Below, piece by piece: positions 1 through 8,600 of a stretch of 12,962 nucleotides of DNA; the first letter of the stretch is position 1; each line of letters opens with the position of its first letter. Made by a program: the position numbers and the translations under genes. The notes beneath the pieces were generated by a model that was not told the DNA's origin, ran no database searches, and saw only the letters and a program-made list of their open reading frames with translations. Source of the stretch: Bdellovibrionales bacterium (GTDB lineage: Bacteria > Bdellovibrionota > Bacteriovoracia > Bacteriovoracales > Bacteriovoracaceae); contig DAOVTR010000011.1 in NCBI GenBank assembly GCA_030633015.1, forward strand, positions 1 through 12,962, written 5' to 3'.

Positions 1-556
1 TATCTTCACCATCTTCAATATTACAAATCAAAGGAGGAAGATCACTTTGCTTATTAATAGATCTATTTTCATTTGCTTTTCGATCTAAATGAATTGCGAC
101 GCTTGGTACCGTTGCAATCGGAGTGGCCAAATTTACTAACACAGACTTTAGCTTTCCAGCTCCATCTTCTCCTACAACTCTTCCGGCCAGAGAGAGATCA
201 CGATCAAACCAAGTATTTAAAAGCATTCCGCCATATGGCTCAACCGCAAATTGCAAAGTATTATTTGATTTTAACTCTACATTTGGCTTTACCTTAAGAG
301 CAGGACTATCTGTATGGGCGCCAACCATTTTTATACCTGTTTCAATATAATTTTTTCTATTTAATCTAAATGCTATAATTGATGAATCATCCCTTATAAT
401 ATAATAACCTAATTTATCCTTAAGGTCCCAACTGTCACCTTCCTCTAACCTTATAAATTTTGCGGTCATTAACATTTTTTCTAAATTGCTAACTGCATGA
501 TATGGAGTTGGTGATTTATCAATAAAATCAATTAACCTTTTTACAATTTTTGACAC
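1..556 (-). CDS. M18 family aminopeptidase (aspartyl aminopeptidase-like), N-terminal part, runs off the left edge
   Basis: Cytosolic zinc-type metallo-aminopeptidase that removes N-terminal residues, usually acidic ones, from peptides. About 185 residues are visible and the frame is open to the window edge, so the C-terminal half and most metal ligands lie outside. Seen: an N-terminal helix with the family phrase SPTPYHAV (residues 15-22), the motif GAHTDSPALK (79-88) whose His81 matches the first metal ligand of M18 enzymes, and GGMLLNTWFDRDLSLAGRV (109-127), a strong M18 signature. There is no signal peptide. The start is GTG at 556, because AAGGAG lies six bases upstream; an in-frame ATG at 580 has no ribosome binding site and would place that AAGGAG inside the gene. 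It is divergent from the phosphofructokinase gene. Family assignment is firm; substrate preference is by analogy. Confidence 0.93.
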   Translation of the reverse strand, partial: MSKIVKRLIDFIDKSPTPYHAVSNLEKMLMTAKFIRLEEGDSWDLKDKLGYYIIRDDSSIIAFRLNRKNYIETGIKMVGAHTDSPALKVKPNVELKSNNTLQFAVEPYGGMLLNTWFDRDLSLAGRVVGEDGAGKLKSVLVNLATPIATVPSVAIHLDRKANENRSINKQSDLPPLICNIEDGED

Positions 557-667
557 ATTTATCTCCTTAATTATGGGCATATTAACAAAATTATCTGTAC
601 ATATAATGACCAAACTTTTATTAATTTATAGTTAAAGTATGCAACCTGAAAATTCAAGGGAGGAATC
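557..667. promoter_or_regulatory. Divergent AT-rich intergenic region between the M18 peptidase and phosphofructokinase
   Basis: These 111 bases must carry promoters for both outward-facing genes. I found no convincing -35/-10 pair with 16-18 base spacing in either direction. TATAGT and TAAAGT near 625-640 are candidate plus-strand -10 boxes but lack a good -35. The plus-strand end carries the ribosome binding site AAGGGAGGA just before ATG 668. No operator palindrome or riboswitch-like fold was recognised. Confidence 0.4.
563..568 (-). promoter_or_regulatory. Ribosome binding site that selects the GTG start of the M18 peptidase
   Basis: AAGGAG on the minus strand, six bases before GTG at 556. 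An ATG in another frame begins two bases earlier (TAAATGTG) but meets a stop after four codons, so GTG is the usable start. Confidence 0.75.
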
Positions 668-1885
668 ATGCCAAATATGAAAAATGTGGGAATTATTACT
701 AGTGGAGGTGATTGCGGTGGGCTAAATGCAGTCATAAATGGTGCAGCAAGAATGGCGCATCACAATGGAACTAAACTATTTGTCATTCCTAACGGTTATG
801 CTGGTCTTTATAACCTAAAAACTTGTGATAAGCTTACTGAACTTGATTTTGATCGAGTTGACCGCGTTCACTCTGCACTAGCAGGCTCAGAAGCTGGACA
901 TAGTAGGGTTAAAATAAGAAATATTCAAGATCCTAAAAAATATGAAATTATTAAAGAGGGATTACAACGATTTCAAATTGATGGATTAGTCATTTCAGGT
1001 GGTGATGATACTGGATCTGTAATTGTTGATTTGGATGCCAATGGAATTCCCTGCGTTCATGCACCTAAAACAATGGATCTTGATCTTCAAACCTATTCAG
1101 TTGGTGGAGATTCTACAATTAATAGGATTTCACAGTTTGCAGAAGAGTTAAAAACAACTGGACTAAGTCATAACAGAGCAATCGTTTTGGAAGTTTTTGG
1201 TAGATACGCAGGTCATACTGCTTTTAGAGGTGGAGTTGGAGCTGATGCTGATTGTATCTTAATCCCAGAGATCCCTGTTGATTTTGATATTGTTTATGAG
1301 CATTATAAAAAAGTGTTCACAAAAAGAGTTTTAAGCAGTGACGTGAAAGCTGGAACATATGTAATTATTGTTGCTGAGGGTATTAAGTCTATCAAAGGTG
1401 AGCATCTTACTGATAACGACCACACAAAGGATTCTTTTGGCCATAAAAAACTATCTGGTGCTGCTAAATATGTAAGAGAACAACTAGAAAAAAGACTTCT
1501 TGAAGATGATGAAATTCCTAAATTTATGAAATCAGTAGGACAATATGTTGAAGGTCTTTACGAACGACCTGAAATTAGAGAAGTAAATCCAGGACATCTT
1601 GTTAGAAGTGGTGGAAGTTCAAGTTATGATGTTGCTTTTGGAAAAAGTGTTGGTGGAGCTGCAATAAAACTTCTAGAGGACGGAAAAACTGGTGTCACTG
1701 TTGCGGGTGTATACGGTAGAGAAATACTATTTATGAAAACAACAGATGCCATAAAACAAAGACATGTAGATCTTGCTGAAATTGCTCTATATGAAGAGAT
1801 GGGAATCTGTTTTGGACGAACACCAAATGCTTTTGATCCTCTCTATACAGAACTTAGCTCAAAAAAAATATGGAGAATTTTTTAA
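668..1885 (+). CDS. 6-phosphofructokinase family, probably pyrophosphate-dependent (405 aa)
   Basis: Phosphorylates fructose 6-phosphate to fructose 1,6-bisphosphate in glycolysis; the PPi-dependent form is reversible. Seen in order: the phosphate-donor loop SGGDCGGLNA (residues 12-21), GGDDT (111-115), the substrate and catalytic motif PKTMDLD (133-139) with Asp137 as probable base, Arg170, EVFGRYAG (175-182), VAEG with Glu237, and PGHLVRSGG (308-316) with the sugar-phosphate-binding His and Arg. Asp114 together with Lys134 is the pair known to mark PPi-dependent enzymes; ATP enzymes have Gly at both places. The usual TIDND reads TMDLD. At 405 residues it is longer than bacterial ATP-PFKs (about 320). 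AAGGGAGGA precedes ATG 668. The aminotransferase follows after 14 bases, so the two are probably co-transcribed. Family certain; donor choice inferred. Confidence 0.94.
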   Translation: MPNMKNVGIITSGGDCGGLNAVINGAARMAHHNGTKLFVIPNGYAGLYNLKTCDKLTELDFDRVDRVHSALAGSEAGHSRVKIRNIQDPKKYEIIKEGLQRFQIDGLVISGGDDTGSVIVDLDANGIPCVHAPKTMDLDLQTYSVGGDSTINRISQFAEELKTTGLSHNRAIVLEVFGRYAGHTAFRGGVGADADCILIPEIPVDFDIVYEHYKKVFTKRVLSSDVKAGTYVIIVAEGIKSIKGEHLTDNDHTKDSFGHKKLSGAAKYVREQLEKRLLEDDEIPKFMKSVGQYVEGLYERPEIREVNPGHLVRSGGSSSYDVAFGKSVGGAAIKLLEDGKTGVTVAGVYGREILFMKTTDAIKQRHVDLAEIALYEEMGICFGRTPNAFDPLYTELSSKKIWRIF

Positions 1886-1887
1886 AC

Positions 1888-1892
1888 AAGGA
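1888..1892 (+). promoter_or_regulatory. Ribosome binding site that fixes the aminotransferase start at 1900
   Basis: AAGGA lies just after the phosphofructokinase stop codon and seven bases before ATG 1900. The upstream in-frame ATG at 1870 lies inside the preceding gene, has only an A-run before it, and would add ten residues not typical of the family. Confidence 0.75.
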
Positions 1893-1899
1893 AAAATCT

Positions 1900-3090
1900 A
1901 TGCTTAAAATTTCTAGCAGAGGCGCTAATATGCCTGCATCCCCCATAAGAAAACTACAGGGGTTCGCTGATCAGGCAAAAAAAGATGGCAAAACAATTTA
2001 TCACCTAAATATTGGCCAACCTGATATTGAAACTCCTCCCAATATGCTTAAAGCAGTCAAGAATTTTGACAGTAAAGTTATAGCTTATGGGCCTAGCCAA
2101 GGACTTCCTGAATATCAAGATGCTCTTATTTCATACTACCGTAGACATAAAATTGAACTTACAAGAGATAATATTATTGTGACAACTGGTGGATCAGAAG
2201 CAATTATTATGGCATTAGTAGTTTGTATGGATCCGGGAGATGAGATAATCATTCCTGAACCTTTTTATGCTAATTACAATGGATTCGCTGTTGCAGCAGG
2301 AGTAAAAGTTAAACCTCTAACAACAAAGCTTGAAGATGACTGGGAGCTACCTTCTGTTGAAGAGATTGAAAAAGTAATTGGGTCTAAAACCCGTGCCATA
2401 ATGATTTGTAATCCAAATAATCCAACTGGTAAGGTGTACAATAAAGAACAACTTACAAAGATTGCCAACTTGGCACAAAAACATGACCTCTTTATTTTAG
2501 GTGATGAGGTCTATAGAGAGTTTATCTTCAGTGGTGAAAAACATACCAGTATTTTAGACTTTAAACAGATAGAAGATCGCGTAGTGGTAATGGATAGTAT
2601 CTCCAAAAGATTTAGCTCATGTGGAGCGAGAATAGGTACTCTTGTATCTAAAAACAAACAGGTCATGAAAGCGGCCCTCTCCTATGCTCAAGCAAGATTG
2701 TGTGCTCCTACTCTAGAGCAAATTTTAGCAATCCCGTCCATTGAACTAGATGATTCATATTTTTCTAAAATTTTAGCAGAATATAAAAATAGAAGAGATA
2801 TTGTTACCAGCGCTTTGCAAGAGATGGAAGGCGTTAAGTTTAAAGTGCCTAACGGTGCATTTTATATCATAGTAAAACTTCCAGTAACTAACGCAGAAAA
2901 TTTTGTTAAATGGCTTTTAACTGATTTTCATGTTGATGGTGAAACAGTAATGCTGGCTCCGGCCAATGGTTTCTATAATACCCCAGGACTAGGTCTTGAT
3001 GAAGTACGCATCGCTTTTGTACTTAATGAGCAAAAAACAAAAAAAGCAATGAATATTTTAAAAAGTGCACTAGCTACTTATAAAGATTAA
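1900..3090 (+). CDS. Class I/II pyridoxal-phosphate aminotransferase (aspartate/aromatic aminotransferase-like, 396 aa)
   Basis: Cytosolic fold-type I PLP enzyme that moves an amino group between an amino acid and a 2-oxo acid. Seen from start 1900: MPASPIRKL near the N-terminus, YHLNIGQPD (34-42), TGGSEA (96-101) for cofactor phosphate binding, NPNNPTG (171-177) with Asn174, GDEVYRE with Asp202 and Tyr205, SISKRFSSCGARIG with the Schiff-base Lys236 and Arg244, and VRIAF with Arg370, which matches the substrate-carboxylate Arg. All catalytic residues are present, and about 396 residues is normal length. The family covers Asp, Tyr/Phe, Ala and Met aminotransferases, so the substrate cannot be named. 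It lies 14 bases after the phosphofructokinase gene and overlaps the convergent gene at its 3' end by four bases, leaving no room for a hairpin terminator between them. Confidence 0.93.
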   Translation: MLKISSRGANMPASPIRKLQGFADQAKKDGKTIYHLNIGQPDIETPPNMLKAVKNFDSKVIAYGPSQGLPEYQDALISYYRRHKIELTRDNIIVTTGGSEAIIMALVVCMDPGDEIIIPEPFYANYNGFAVAAGVKVKPLTTKLEDDWELPSVEEIEKVIGSKTRAIMICNPNNPTGKVYNKEQLTKIANLAQKHDLFILGDEVYREFIFSGEKHTSILDFKQIEDRVVVMDSISKRFSSCGARIGTLVSKNKQVMKAALSYAQARLCAPTLEQILAIPSIELDDSYFSKILAEYKNRRDIVTSALQEMEGVKFKVPNGAFYIIVKLPVTNAENFVKWLLTDFHVDGETVMLAPANGFYNTPGLGLDEVRIAFVLNEQKTKKAMNILKSALATYKD

Positions 3091-4001
3091 ATTTCAAATT
3101 CAATACCATTGGATTCTGCAAAATCAAAAAGCTCACTATAAATAGTTTGAAAATTTAAAAGTCTCGCTGGATCATTTCTAATCTCTTTTACCTCTTCTAC
3201 TACTCTTAAAAACTCTTCCTCTTTTAAAGAGAGATACTTTAAATTTTTAATAATATAAAGCGCTGTAAACCCATCTACCTGAGCAACAGTCTCCACAACG
3301 CTGTCAAAAAGTAGCACCCGTCTTGCATTATTTAACTCAGTAAGTGCCAAACGCTCTAATAAATATCCTCTGGAAGTTCCAGTCAATCTTTCAGATCTTG
3401 CAATTAAATTTCTAAACTGTTCATCTGTTAACTCTCTTTCTGTTGCAAGCCATATAGCATTTTCTCTAACCTGATCATTGTCAATATCAAACTGTTTTAT
3501 AGCTTGATCAACGCTATAATCTTTAGATAGTTTTATCTCTCCCCAAATACTTGCTTGTTTAATAACTTTAAGAGTTCTAACTAATGCCCGATGATAAAAA
3601 CTATTATTGGGATCATATCCATTACCCATCCCTTCGGGATTCTCGACACACTCTTTCTCACTTATACAACTAGACAACTCTGTTGCTGCAACAATTGCCT
3701 TCGGAATATATTTTTTAATATTTGATCTATTAACTTGCAACCATTTTTTTATATCTAACTGTGGAGGAAACATAATTTTCTTTGTATCCTCATCAAACTT
3801 ACTTACTTTATTGCTACTTTTAACTATCAGAGTATCCCTATGATATTTTATTTTTTCTTGAATATCTTGCTTAATTTTTTCTTGACCATTAATCTCTTTT
3901 TGAATTTCTTCGCTTGATAGTGACAATTGCTCGCTATTAAATAAAAACGTTATCCCAATACTTAAAATTAACAATACACTGATACTAATAAAATATCTCA
4001 T
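3087..4001 (-). CDS. Membrane-anchored helical protein of unknown function (304 aa)
   Basis: Not recognised. Residues 3-21 form one hydrophobic segment with no lipobox Cys, so it is an N-terminal anchor or uncleaved signal with the rest outside the cytoplasm. Residues about 29-60 are rich in Glu, Gln and Lys and look like a coiled coil. A close Cys pair (112 and 118) could form a disulphide, in keeping with export. The remainder (about 160-295) is almost all amphipathic helix with Leu spacing that recalls helical-repeat proteins, though no repeat can be aligned with confidence. It starts 15 bases after the lytic-transglycosylase-like gene, with only a weak CAGGG ribosome site, so it is probably translated from the same message. 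The shared topology suggests the two products act in the same compartment. An interaction is inference. Confidence 0.72.
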   Translation of the reverse strand: MRYFISISVLLILSIGITFLFNSEQLSLSSEEIQKEINGQEKIKQDIQEKIKYHRDTLIVKSSNKVSKFDEDTKKIMFPPQLDIKKWLQVNRSNIKKYIPKAIVAATELSSCISEKECVENPEGMGNGYDPNNSFYHRALVRTLKVIKQASIWGEIKLSKDYSVDQAIKQFDIDNDQVRENAIWLATERELTDEQFRNLIARSERLTGTSRGYLLERLALTELNNARRVLLFDSVVETVAQVDGFTALYIIKNLKYLSLKEEEFLRVVEEVKEIRNDPARLLNFQTIYSELFDFAESNGIEFEI

Positions 4002-4016
4002 AATTTGTACCCTGGC

Positions 4017-5576
4017 CTATAACATGATTTTGGAAGCATGAATCCAACCCGACTTTGTTTTCAATACCTTTCTTCCTAATGAATTAGCCTCTCTTTTTTT
4101 ATAAGTAATTAAATATCTTTTCTCACCTGAATCCCTAAGTAATACTCTATTTATAACTGTAACTTTCACACCTCCAGATAACTTGTGAATTACAGTATCG
4201 CCATCTTTTGTATCATAAATATTGGCAACCTTTCCATTTATAATCCCTCCGAAGCCATACTTAAAACTATTAAGAGAAATCGTTGTATTTTTCCATATCC
4301 AAAAAAAATCTTTTTCTACACATTCTTGATCAGGCAGGAGATACTCATCAAATCCTTCGTTTTTTATTTTTAACCATTTATCATCTGATGATTTAGCAAG
4401 TACTTTAAACCGCAAAGGATCTTCAGAAGAGACCATCTCTAAAGTACCACATTTTTTCTTATCCGCCCCGATTCCAACTCTGATATTTAATTTGGGGCCA
4501 TTTAAAACGAAGATTTCGTCTGTACTCAGTGCATATTGAGAGGCGATCTCTTTTACTACTTTGGATCTATATCCTTTCAAACTAGCAATATAGGACTGAG
4601 AGTTTTTTTCAAGATCACTTAATAACTTTATAAACTGCTCTCTTTGAGTAGGCATTAAAAACTTTCTATATAAACTATTTTCTGAGTTTATAATATGTTT
4701 TAAATTCTTCTGAAACATGACGTCGTTACTATAATATAAATGATCAGGATAGTTATAGCGACAAACTGCTCTTTCAGATCTTCCATACCCATTATATGAA
4801 CTGGCCCAAACACTTCTAACTAAATTTGTATGAAAAGTTTCTGGATTTTTTAAACACTTATATTGTCCAGCATTTTGGCTTAACCTCTCAAGACCTTTAG
4901 CAATCATCTCCATTGTATATCTAATTGTATAATCTAAATGAAAAATCCCTCCTCTTAAGAAAAACTCAGGATGGGCCTTAAAATTAATTTGCATCATCCC
5001 CATATCACTCAGATCATTTGACATAAATATTTGTTTAAGATCTGTTTTCTGGTGACTATCTAAAAGCTTTGGTAGCTCCCAACACTTGGGAAAGGGGGCT
5101 TCGAGCGTATTTATAAAGCCTGTATATATTGACTTCAAATCAGAATTTTCGTTCATACTATTTTTAATTTTCTTAAAAGAATTTGCGGTATCGTCACACA
5201 TTGAAATTTCTGCTTGTCTAAAATGAATTAAGCTACTTTCATGAAAGGGAATTGAAAGTGTAGCAAGCCTAAATATATTTTTTAAAAACTGACTGTTTTT
5301 AAAAGCAAATCGTTCACTAGTTTTATCAGCTTCGTCCATTAAGATTTTAAAAACTTCTGTTAGATACTCACTATCATTATTTTGTTTTAAAACAGGTTCT
5401 TCAATTTGAACATGTGGTGATAAAGTTGCAAAGCGAGTAAACTTATCATATAAAACACTCATCTCTCCACTTGTTGTATCTGAAGCAGGTCCCCTTGGAC
5501 TATCCCTAACAACAAAATAAAAAATAGAAAAAACAATAAGTAACACAGAAAAAATTGACAATATTTTTTTTGACAT
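4017..5576 (-). CDS. Membrane-anchored lytic transglycosylase-like protein with SH3-like C-terminal domains (519 aa)
   Basis: Probable peptidoglycan-cleaving enzyme of the periplasm. Seen: a hydrophobic anchor at residues 5-23, with no lipobox Cys. Then an SLT/lysozyme-like core: IPFHESS (109-115) with Glu113 as probable catalytic acid, SDMGMMQIN (190-198) matching the SLT motif GLMQIN, and SSYNGYG (259-265) at the place of the family's AYNAG. Two beta-rich segments follow: 354-407, with the SH3b-like phrase LNIRVG and the element WLKI, and 440-519, ending KSGWIHASKI, typical of the last SH3 strands. Six Cys residues (127, 165, 241, 272, 376, 419) fit an oxidising compartment. GGAGGGG precedes the ATG. 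The core carries large insertions compared with ordinary SLT domains, so it is a divergent member. Fold likely; activity inferred. SH3-like domains in such proteins usually bind wall peptides. Confidence 0.8.
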   Translation of the reverse strand: MSKKILSIFSVLLIVFSIFYFVVRDSPRGPASDTTSGEMSVLYDKFTRFATLSPHVQIEEPVLKQNNDSEYLTEVFKILMDEADKTSERFAFKNSQFLKNIFRLATLSIPFHESSLIHFRQAEISMCDDTANSFKKIKNSMNENSDLKSIYTGFINTLEAPFPKCWELPKLLDSHQKTDLKQIFMSNDLSDMGMMQINFKAHPEFFLRGGIFHLDYTIRYTMEMIAKGLERLSQNAGQYKCLKNPETFHTNLVRSVWASSYNGYGRSERAVCRYNYPDHLYYSNDVMFQKNLKHIINSENSLYRKFLMPTQREQFIKLLSDLEKNSQSYIASLKGYRSKVVKEIASQYALSTDEIFVLNGPKLNIRVGIGADKKKCGTLEMVSSEDPLRFKVLAKSSDDKWLKIKNEGFDEYLLPDQECVEKDFFWIWKNTTISLNSFKYGFGGIINGKVANIYDTKDGDTVIHKLSGGVKVTVINRVLLRDSGEKRYLITYKKREANSLGRKVLKTKSGWIHASKIML

Positions 5577-5647
5577 AAAATCCCCTCCACTAACATAATT
5601 TATCGGTCAGCGACTGAGAATATTAAGACTATTGCAAGAAGGTTGAG

Positions 5648-8600
5648 TTAATTACTCGGGGTTCCCAAAATGGCATTCCCAACAATTCTGGGAGTAGGCT
5701 TCAATGAGTAAATATTTGACTCATATTCTGGATTATAAGGTGAGATATTAAGCTGCTTTTTACCGATAACCAAAGTTACTGATCCACCTGGATCAAACCC
5801 CATAGCATGTTTGGCACCATATTTAATGAGAGTATTGGCAAGATCAACATGAGTAGCACCTACTGACTCCCTAATTCGTCCATTTATCGCAATTATTAAA
5901 AGCTCATTTTTATCAGACAGTCCAACACCTATCTTAGGGCCTCTCATATCTAAATAATCCAATCTTGCAGCTTGAGTTGCAATAGAATTATCACTTTTCC
6001 AACCTTCCAACTCCATATCAATACTAACTTTACCGTTTTGTACTAGCATGGGCCCTGCTTCAATGGCGTCAGTAACATCTTCTAATCCATAAATTTTAAA
6101 ATCAACTATATCACCAACTTTAATATTTTTTATCTTTTTTGATTTTGGAACAGAGAGAGTCATACCTACTGGCAAAACTGAAATATCCAATTGATCGTCG
6201 ATAATTTCAATCAAGCTATTTCCAACAAATCTATATATAATTCTATCTTTTGCTATAATTTTTGTTTTTTCATACATCAAATCGTAGTAAGCAATATTAT
6301 TTTCGGGGTTCAAACTATTTCTAAAATGTGATTTGCAAATAATTGTTCGATCATTAAATTTGATCTCCAATCCTTGATTTAGATTAATTCTTTCCAAACG
6401 AATAGCTCCATTTTTATCAATTAAAAATGCAGCTTTATTATATAAAGGAAGACTTAGAATTTTTTTATTTTCACACATAAATCCAAGTGGTGATCCAATA
6501 AATGCTTCAGGAAGCCCCAATTTGCCAACCAACTCATTATTTAAAATATAACCACCATTCCAAGCAAAACTAACTTTACTTCCTTTTGATTTTTCAAAAT
6601 CTTTTATCAGCTTCAAAACTGTTTTACCTTTCGCTCCAGACGATTGGGTGTAAAAACTCCAAATACTTTTTGACAGTTCAATTTTGGCAAAGGCCCCTGA
6701 CCAAGGCAAATCATCATCATAAATTCCATTAATAGGAGTAGAATAAACCTGATCTAAACTTTTAGATTTATCTTTTTCAATCATATCAGTTAATACATTT
6801 TTTATAGGACTACCAAACTGATCAGCATCATCTCTAAGTTCACTCAACACTCCTCTCTCTCCAAATTTCTTAACACATTTATCGTAGAGTGGACTTTGAA
6901 GAACATCTGCAAAATCTTTAGGTGTCTGAATTGGAGTTGGATAAGCTAAGGATGGTTTTAATCCTGCAGGAACCCACTGTAAATATGAGTCACCAAGAGA
7001 AAGCCCCATAAAATTTGCATTTACGAAATTTTTAACTTTACCAAAACGATAAGAATCAATATCAATCATATCTAACATGAAGCTATTTTCACCACTTGAA
7101 ATAACAATACCACGACTATCTTTAACTTCTAATAATTTCAAAATAGTTTGATGATCAAGCTGTCCCAAATGAACTCCGCTAGAAATATTTGATGCCTTAA
7201 TTACTTCAAGCAATCCATAATCGTATAAACATTTAATCTCTTTTAATGCCTTTGTTTCAAGCCAATTGAGGTAACTATCGTAAGATATATCATCGAGGGG
7301 ATGCTCTCTTAAAAAAATATAAATTTTAGGAGTAATATCTTTTTTAGACTTAATTACCTCTTTCGTAAGATCTTCATCAAGAGAGATCCCCATTCGCGAC
7401 TTGAAAACATTTAAAACAAAAATATTTGTCTCTAGCTTATATGCAAATCCAGGAAAAAGTGCGACTGATTTCATCGCCAAAAGATCATTGGCCAATCTTT
7501 TAGAGAAGTCTATAGCAAACTCATCATTAGTTGTCCCAATCAACTGCATAATTGCACTTTTAAGATTTTTAAAATGCCCTCGAATTACTCTTTCTGTGTT
7601 TGGGAAAGCTCGACCTTTAAACACATTTCTAAATATAATACCAACTACCCCACACAACTCCTGCTCAGTTAATTTACGAAAAGGATAGTGTCTTCTATGC
7701 CTATGCCTGTAGCTTAAAGAGTGATCAATCGCAAGTTGGTCTTTTCCCTTATAATAACTAAAAAGCACATCTAAATGCTTATAGAAAATAATTCTATCCT
7801 CTTTTTTATATTTATCTCCAATAACAAACAGGTCCATTAATTTCTCAGCAAACATCATTATACGACCACGCATAAGCATCTCTTCATTTCTAAAAAAACT
7901 TGGGTCGATAAGAGACTTGAGTAGGATCATATATTCGATATAAGAATAACCTGGAAGATAAGATCTATTTTTAGATACAACAAGCTCTTGAAATAATTTA
8001 TCTTTTTTACTTATTTTCTTATGTACTTTAAACCCATTTATTACGTTATCAATAACTTTCTTTTCAGGAAGAGCTTTTTGCCATAGACGAAGCAGACAAC
8101 TATCTAAAACCCTTATTAAGTGCTGATTACTAAATCTTTTTTTAACTACATTTCTATTATGTTTAATAACTTTCCGCATGGAAGTAGGATCAATAAAAAG
8201 ATAAGTTAATTCTTCAATCAATTCATCAGTAAATTCTTGATTTGTAAATTCAAAAACTTTAAAACGATTATCACTACTTAAATTCTCACCGATAACATCA
8301 GAAAAAACATATTCCGGAGTATATCGATTGCAAACGATTGGAACTCCCGATGAACAACTTTCAATGATTGGCAGCCCTCTACCTTCAGTTTTACTTGGGA
8401 GAAGAGTTAGTGATGCAACTCCATACATCTGTTCAACTGAAACATCGGTCAGACCACAGTCTCTTATGATTTGTTTATTTTCTAATCCAAATGAGCATGC
8501 CAAAAATATTCTTCGTTTGTATAACGGATCAACTCTTTCAATGAAACTTTTAAACTCCGAAATTAAATAATTAAAATACTGATCATTTCCGTTTGCGATT

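Noticed and set aside
73..350. Two open frames of about 75 codons on the plus strand
   Set aside because: They lie opposite the M18 peptidase, whose motifs are unmistakable, and have no ribosome site or family signature.
1870..1899. Upstream ATG for the aminotransferase, overlapping the phosphofructokinase end
   Set aside because: It has no ribosome site and adds ten residues outside the family consensus, while ATG 1900 has AAGGA at proper distance.
5577..5647. Possible promoter (TTCTCA, 17 bases, TATGTT on the minus strand) and the small palindrome TCAGCGACTGA before the transglycosylase-like gene
   Set aside because: The predicted start would fall within the ribosome site, and the palindrome has only a four-base stem, so neither was called.
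7401..8570. Plus-strand open frames of 80-95 codons inside the glycosyltransferase fusion gene
   Set aside because: They are antisense to a continuous conserved coding region and lack start signals.
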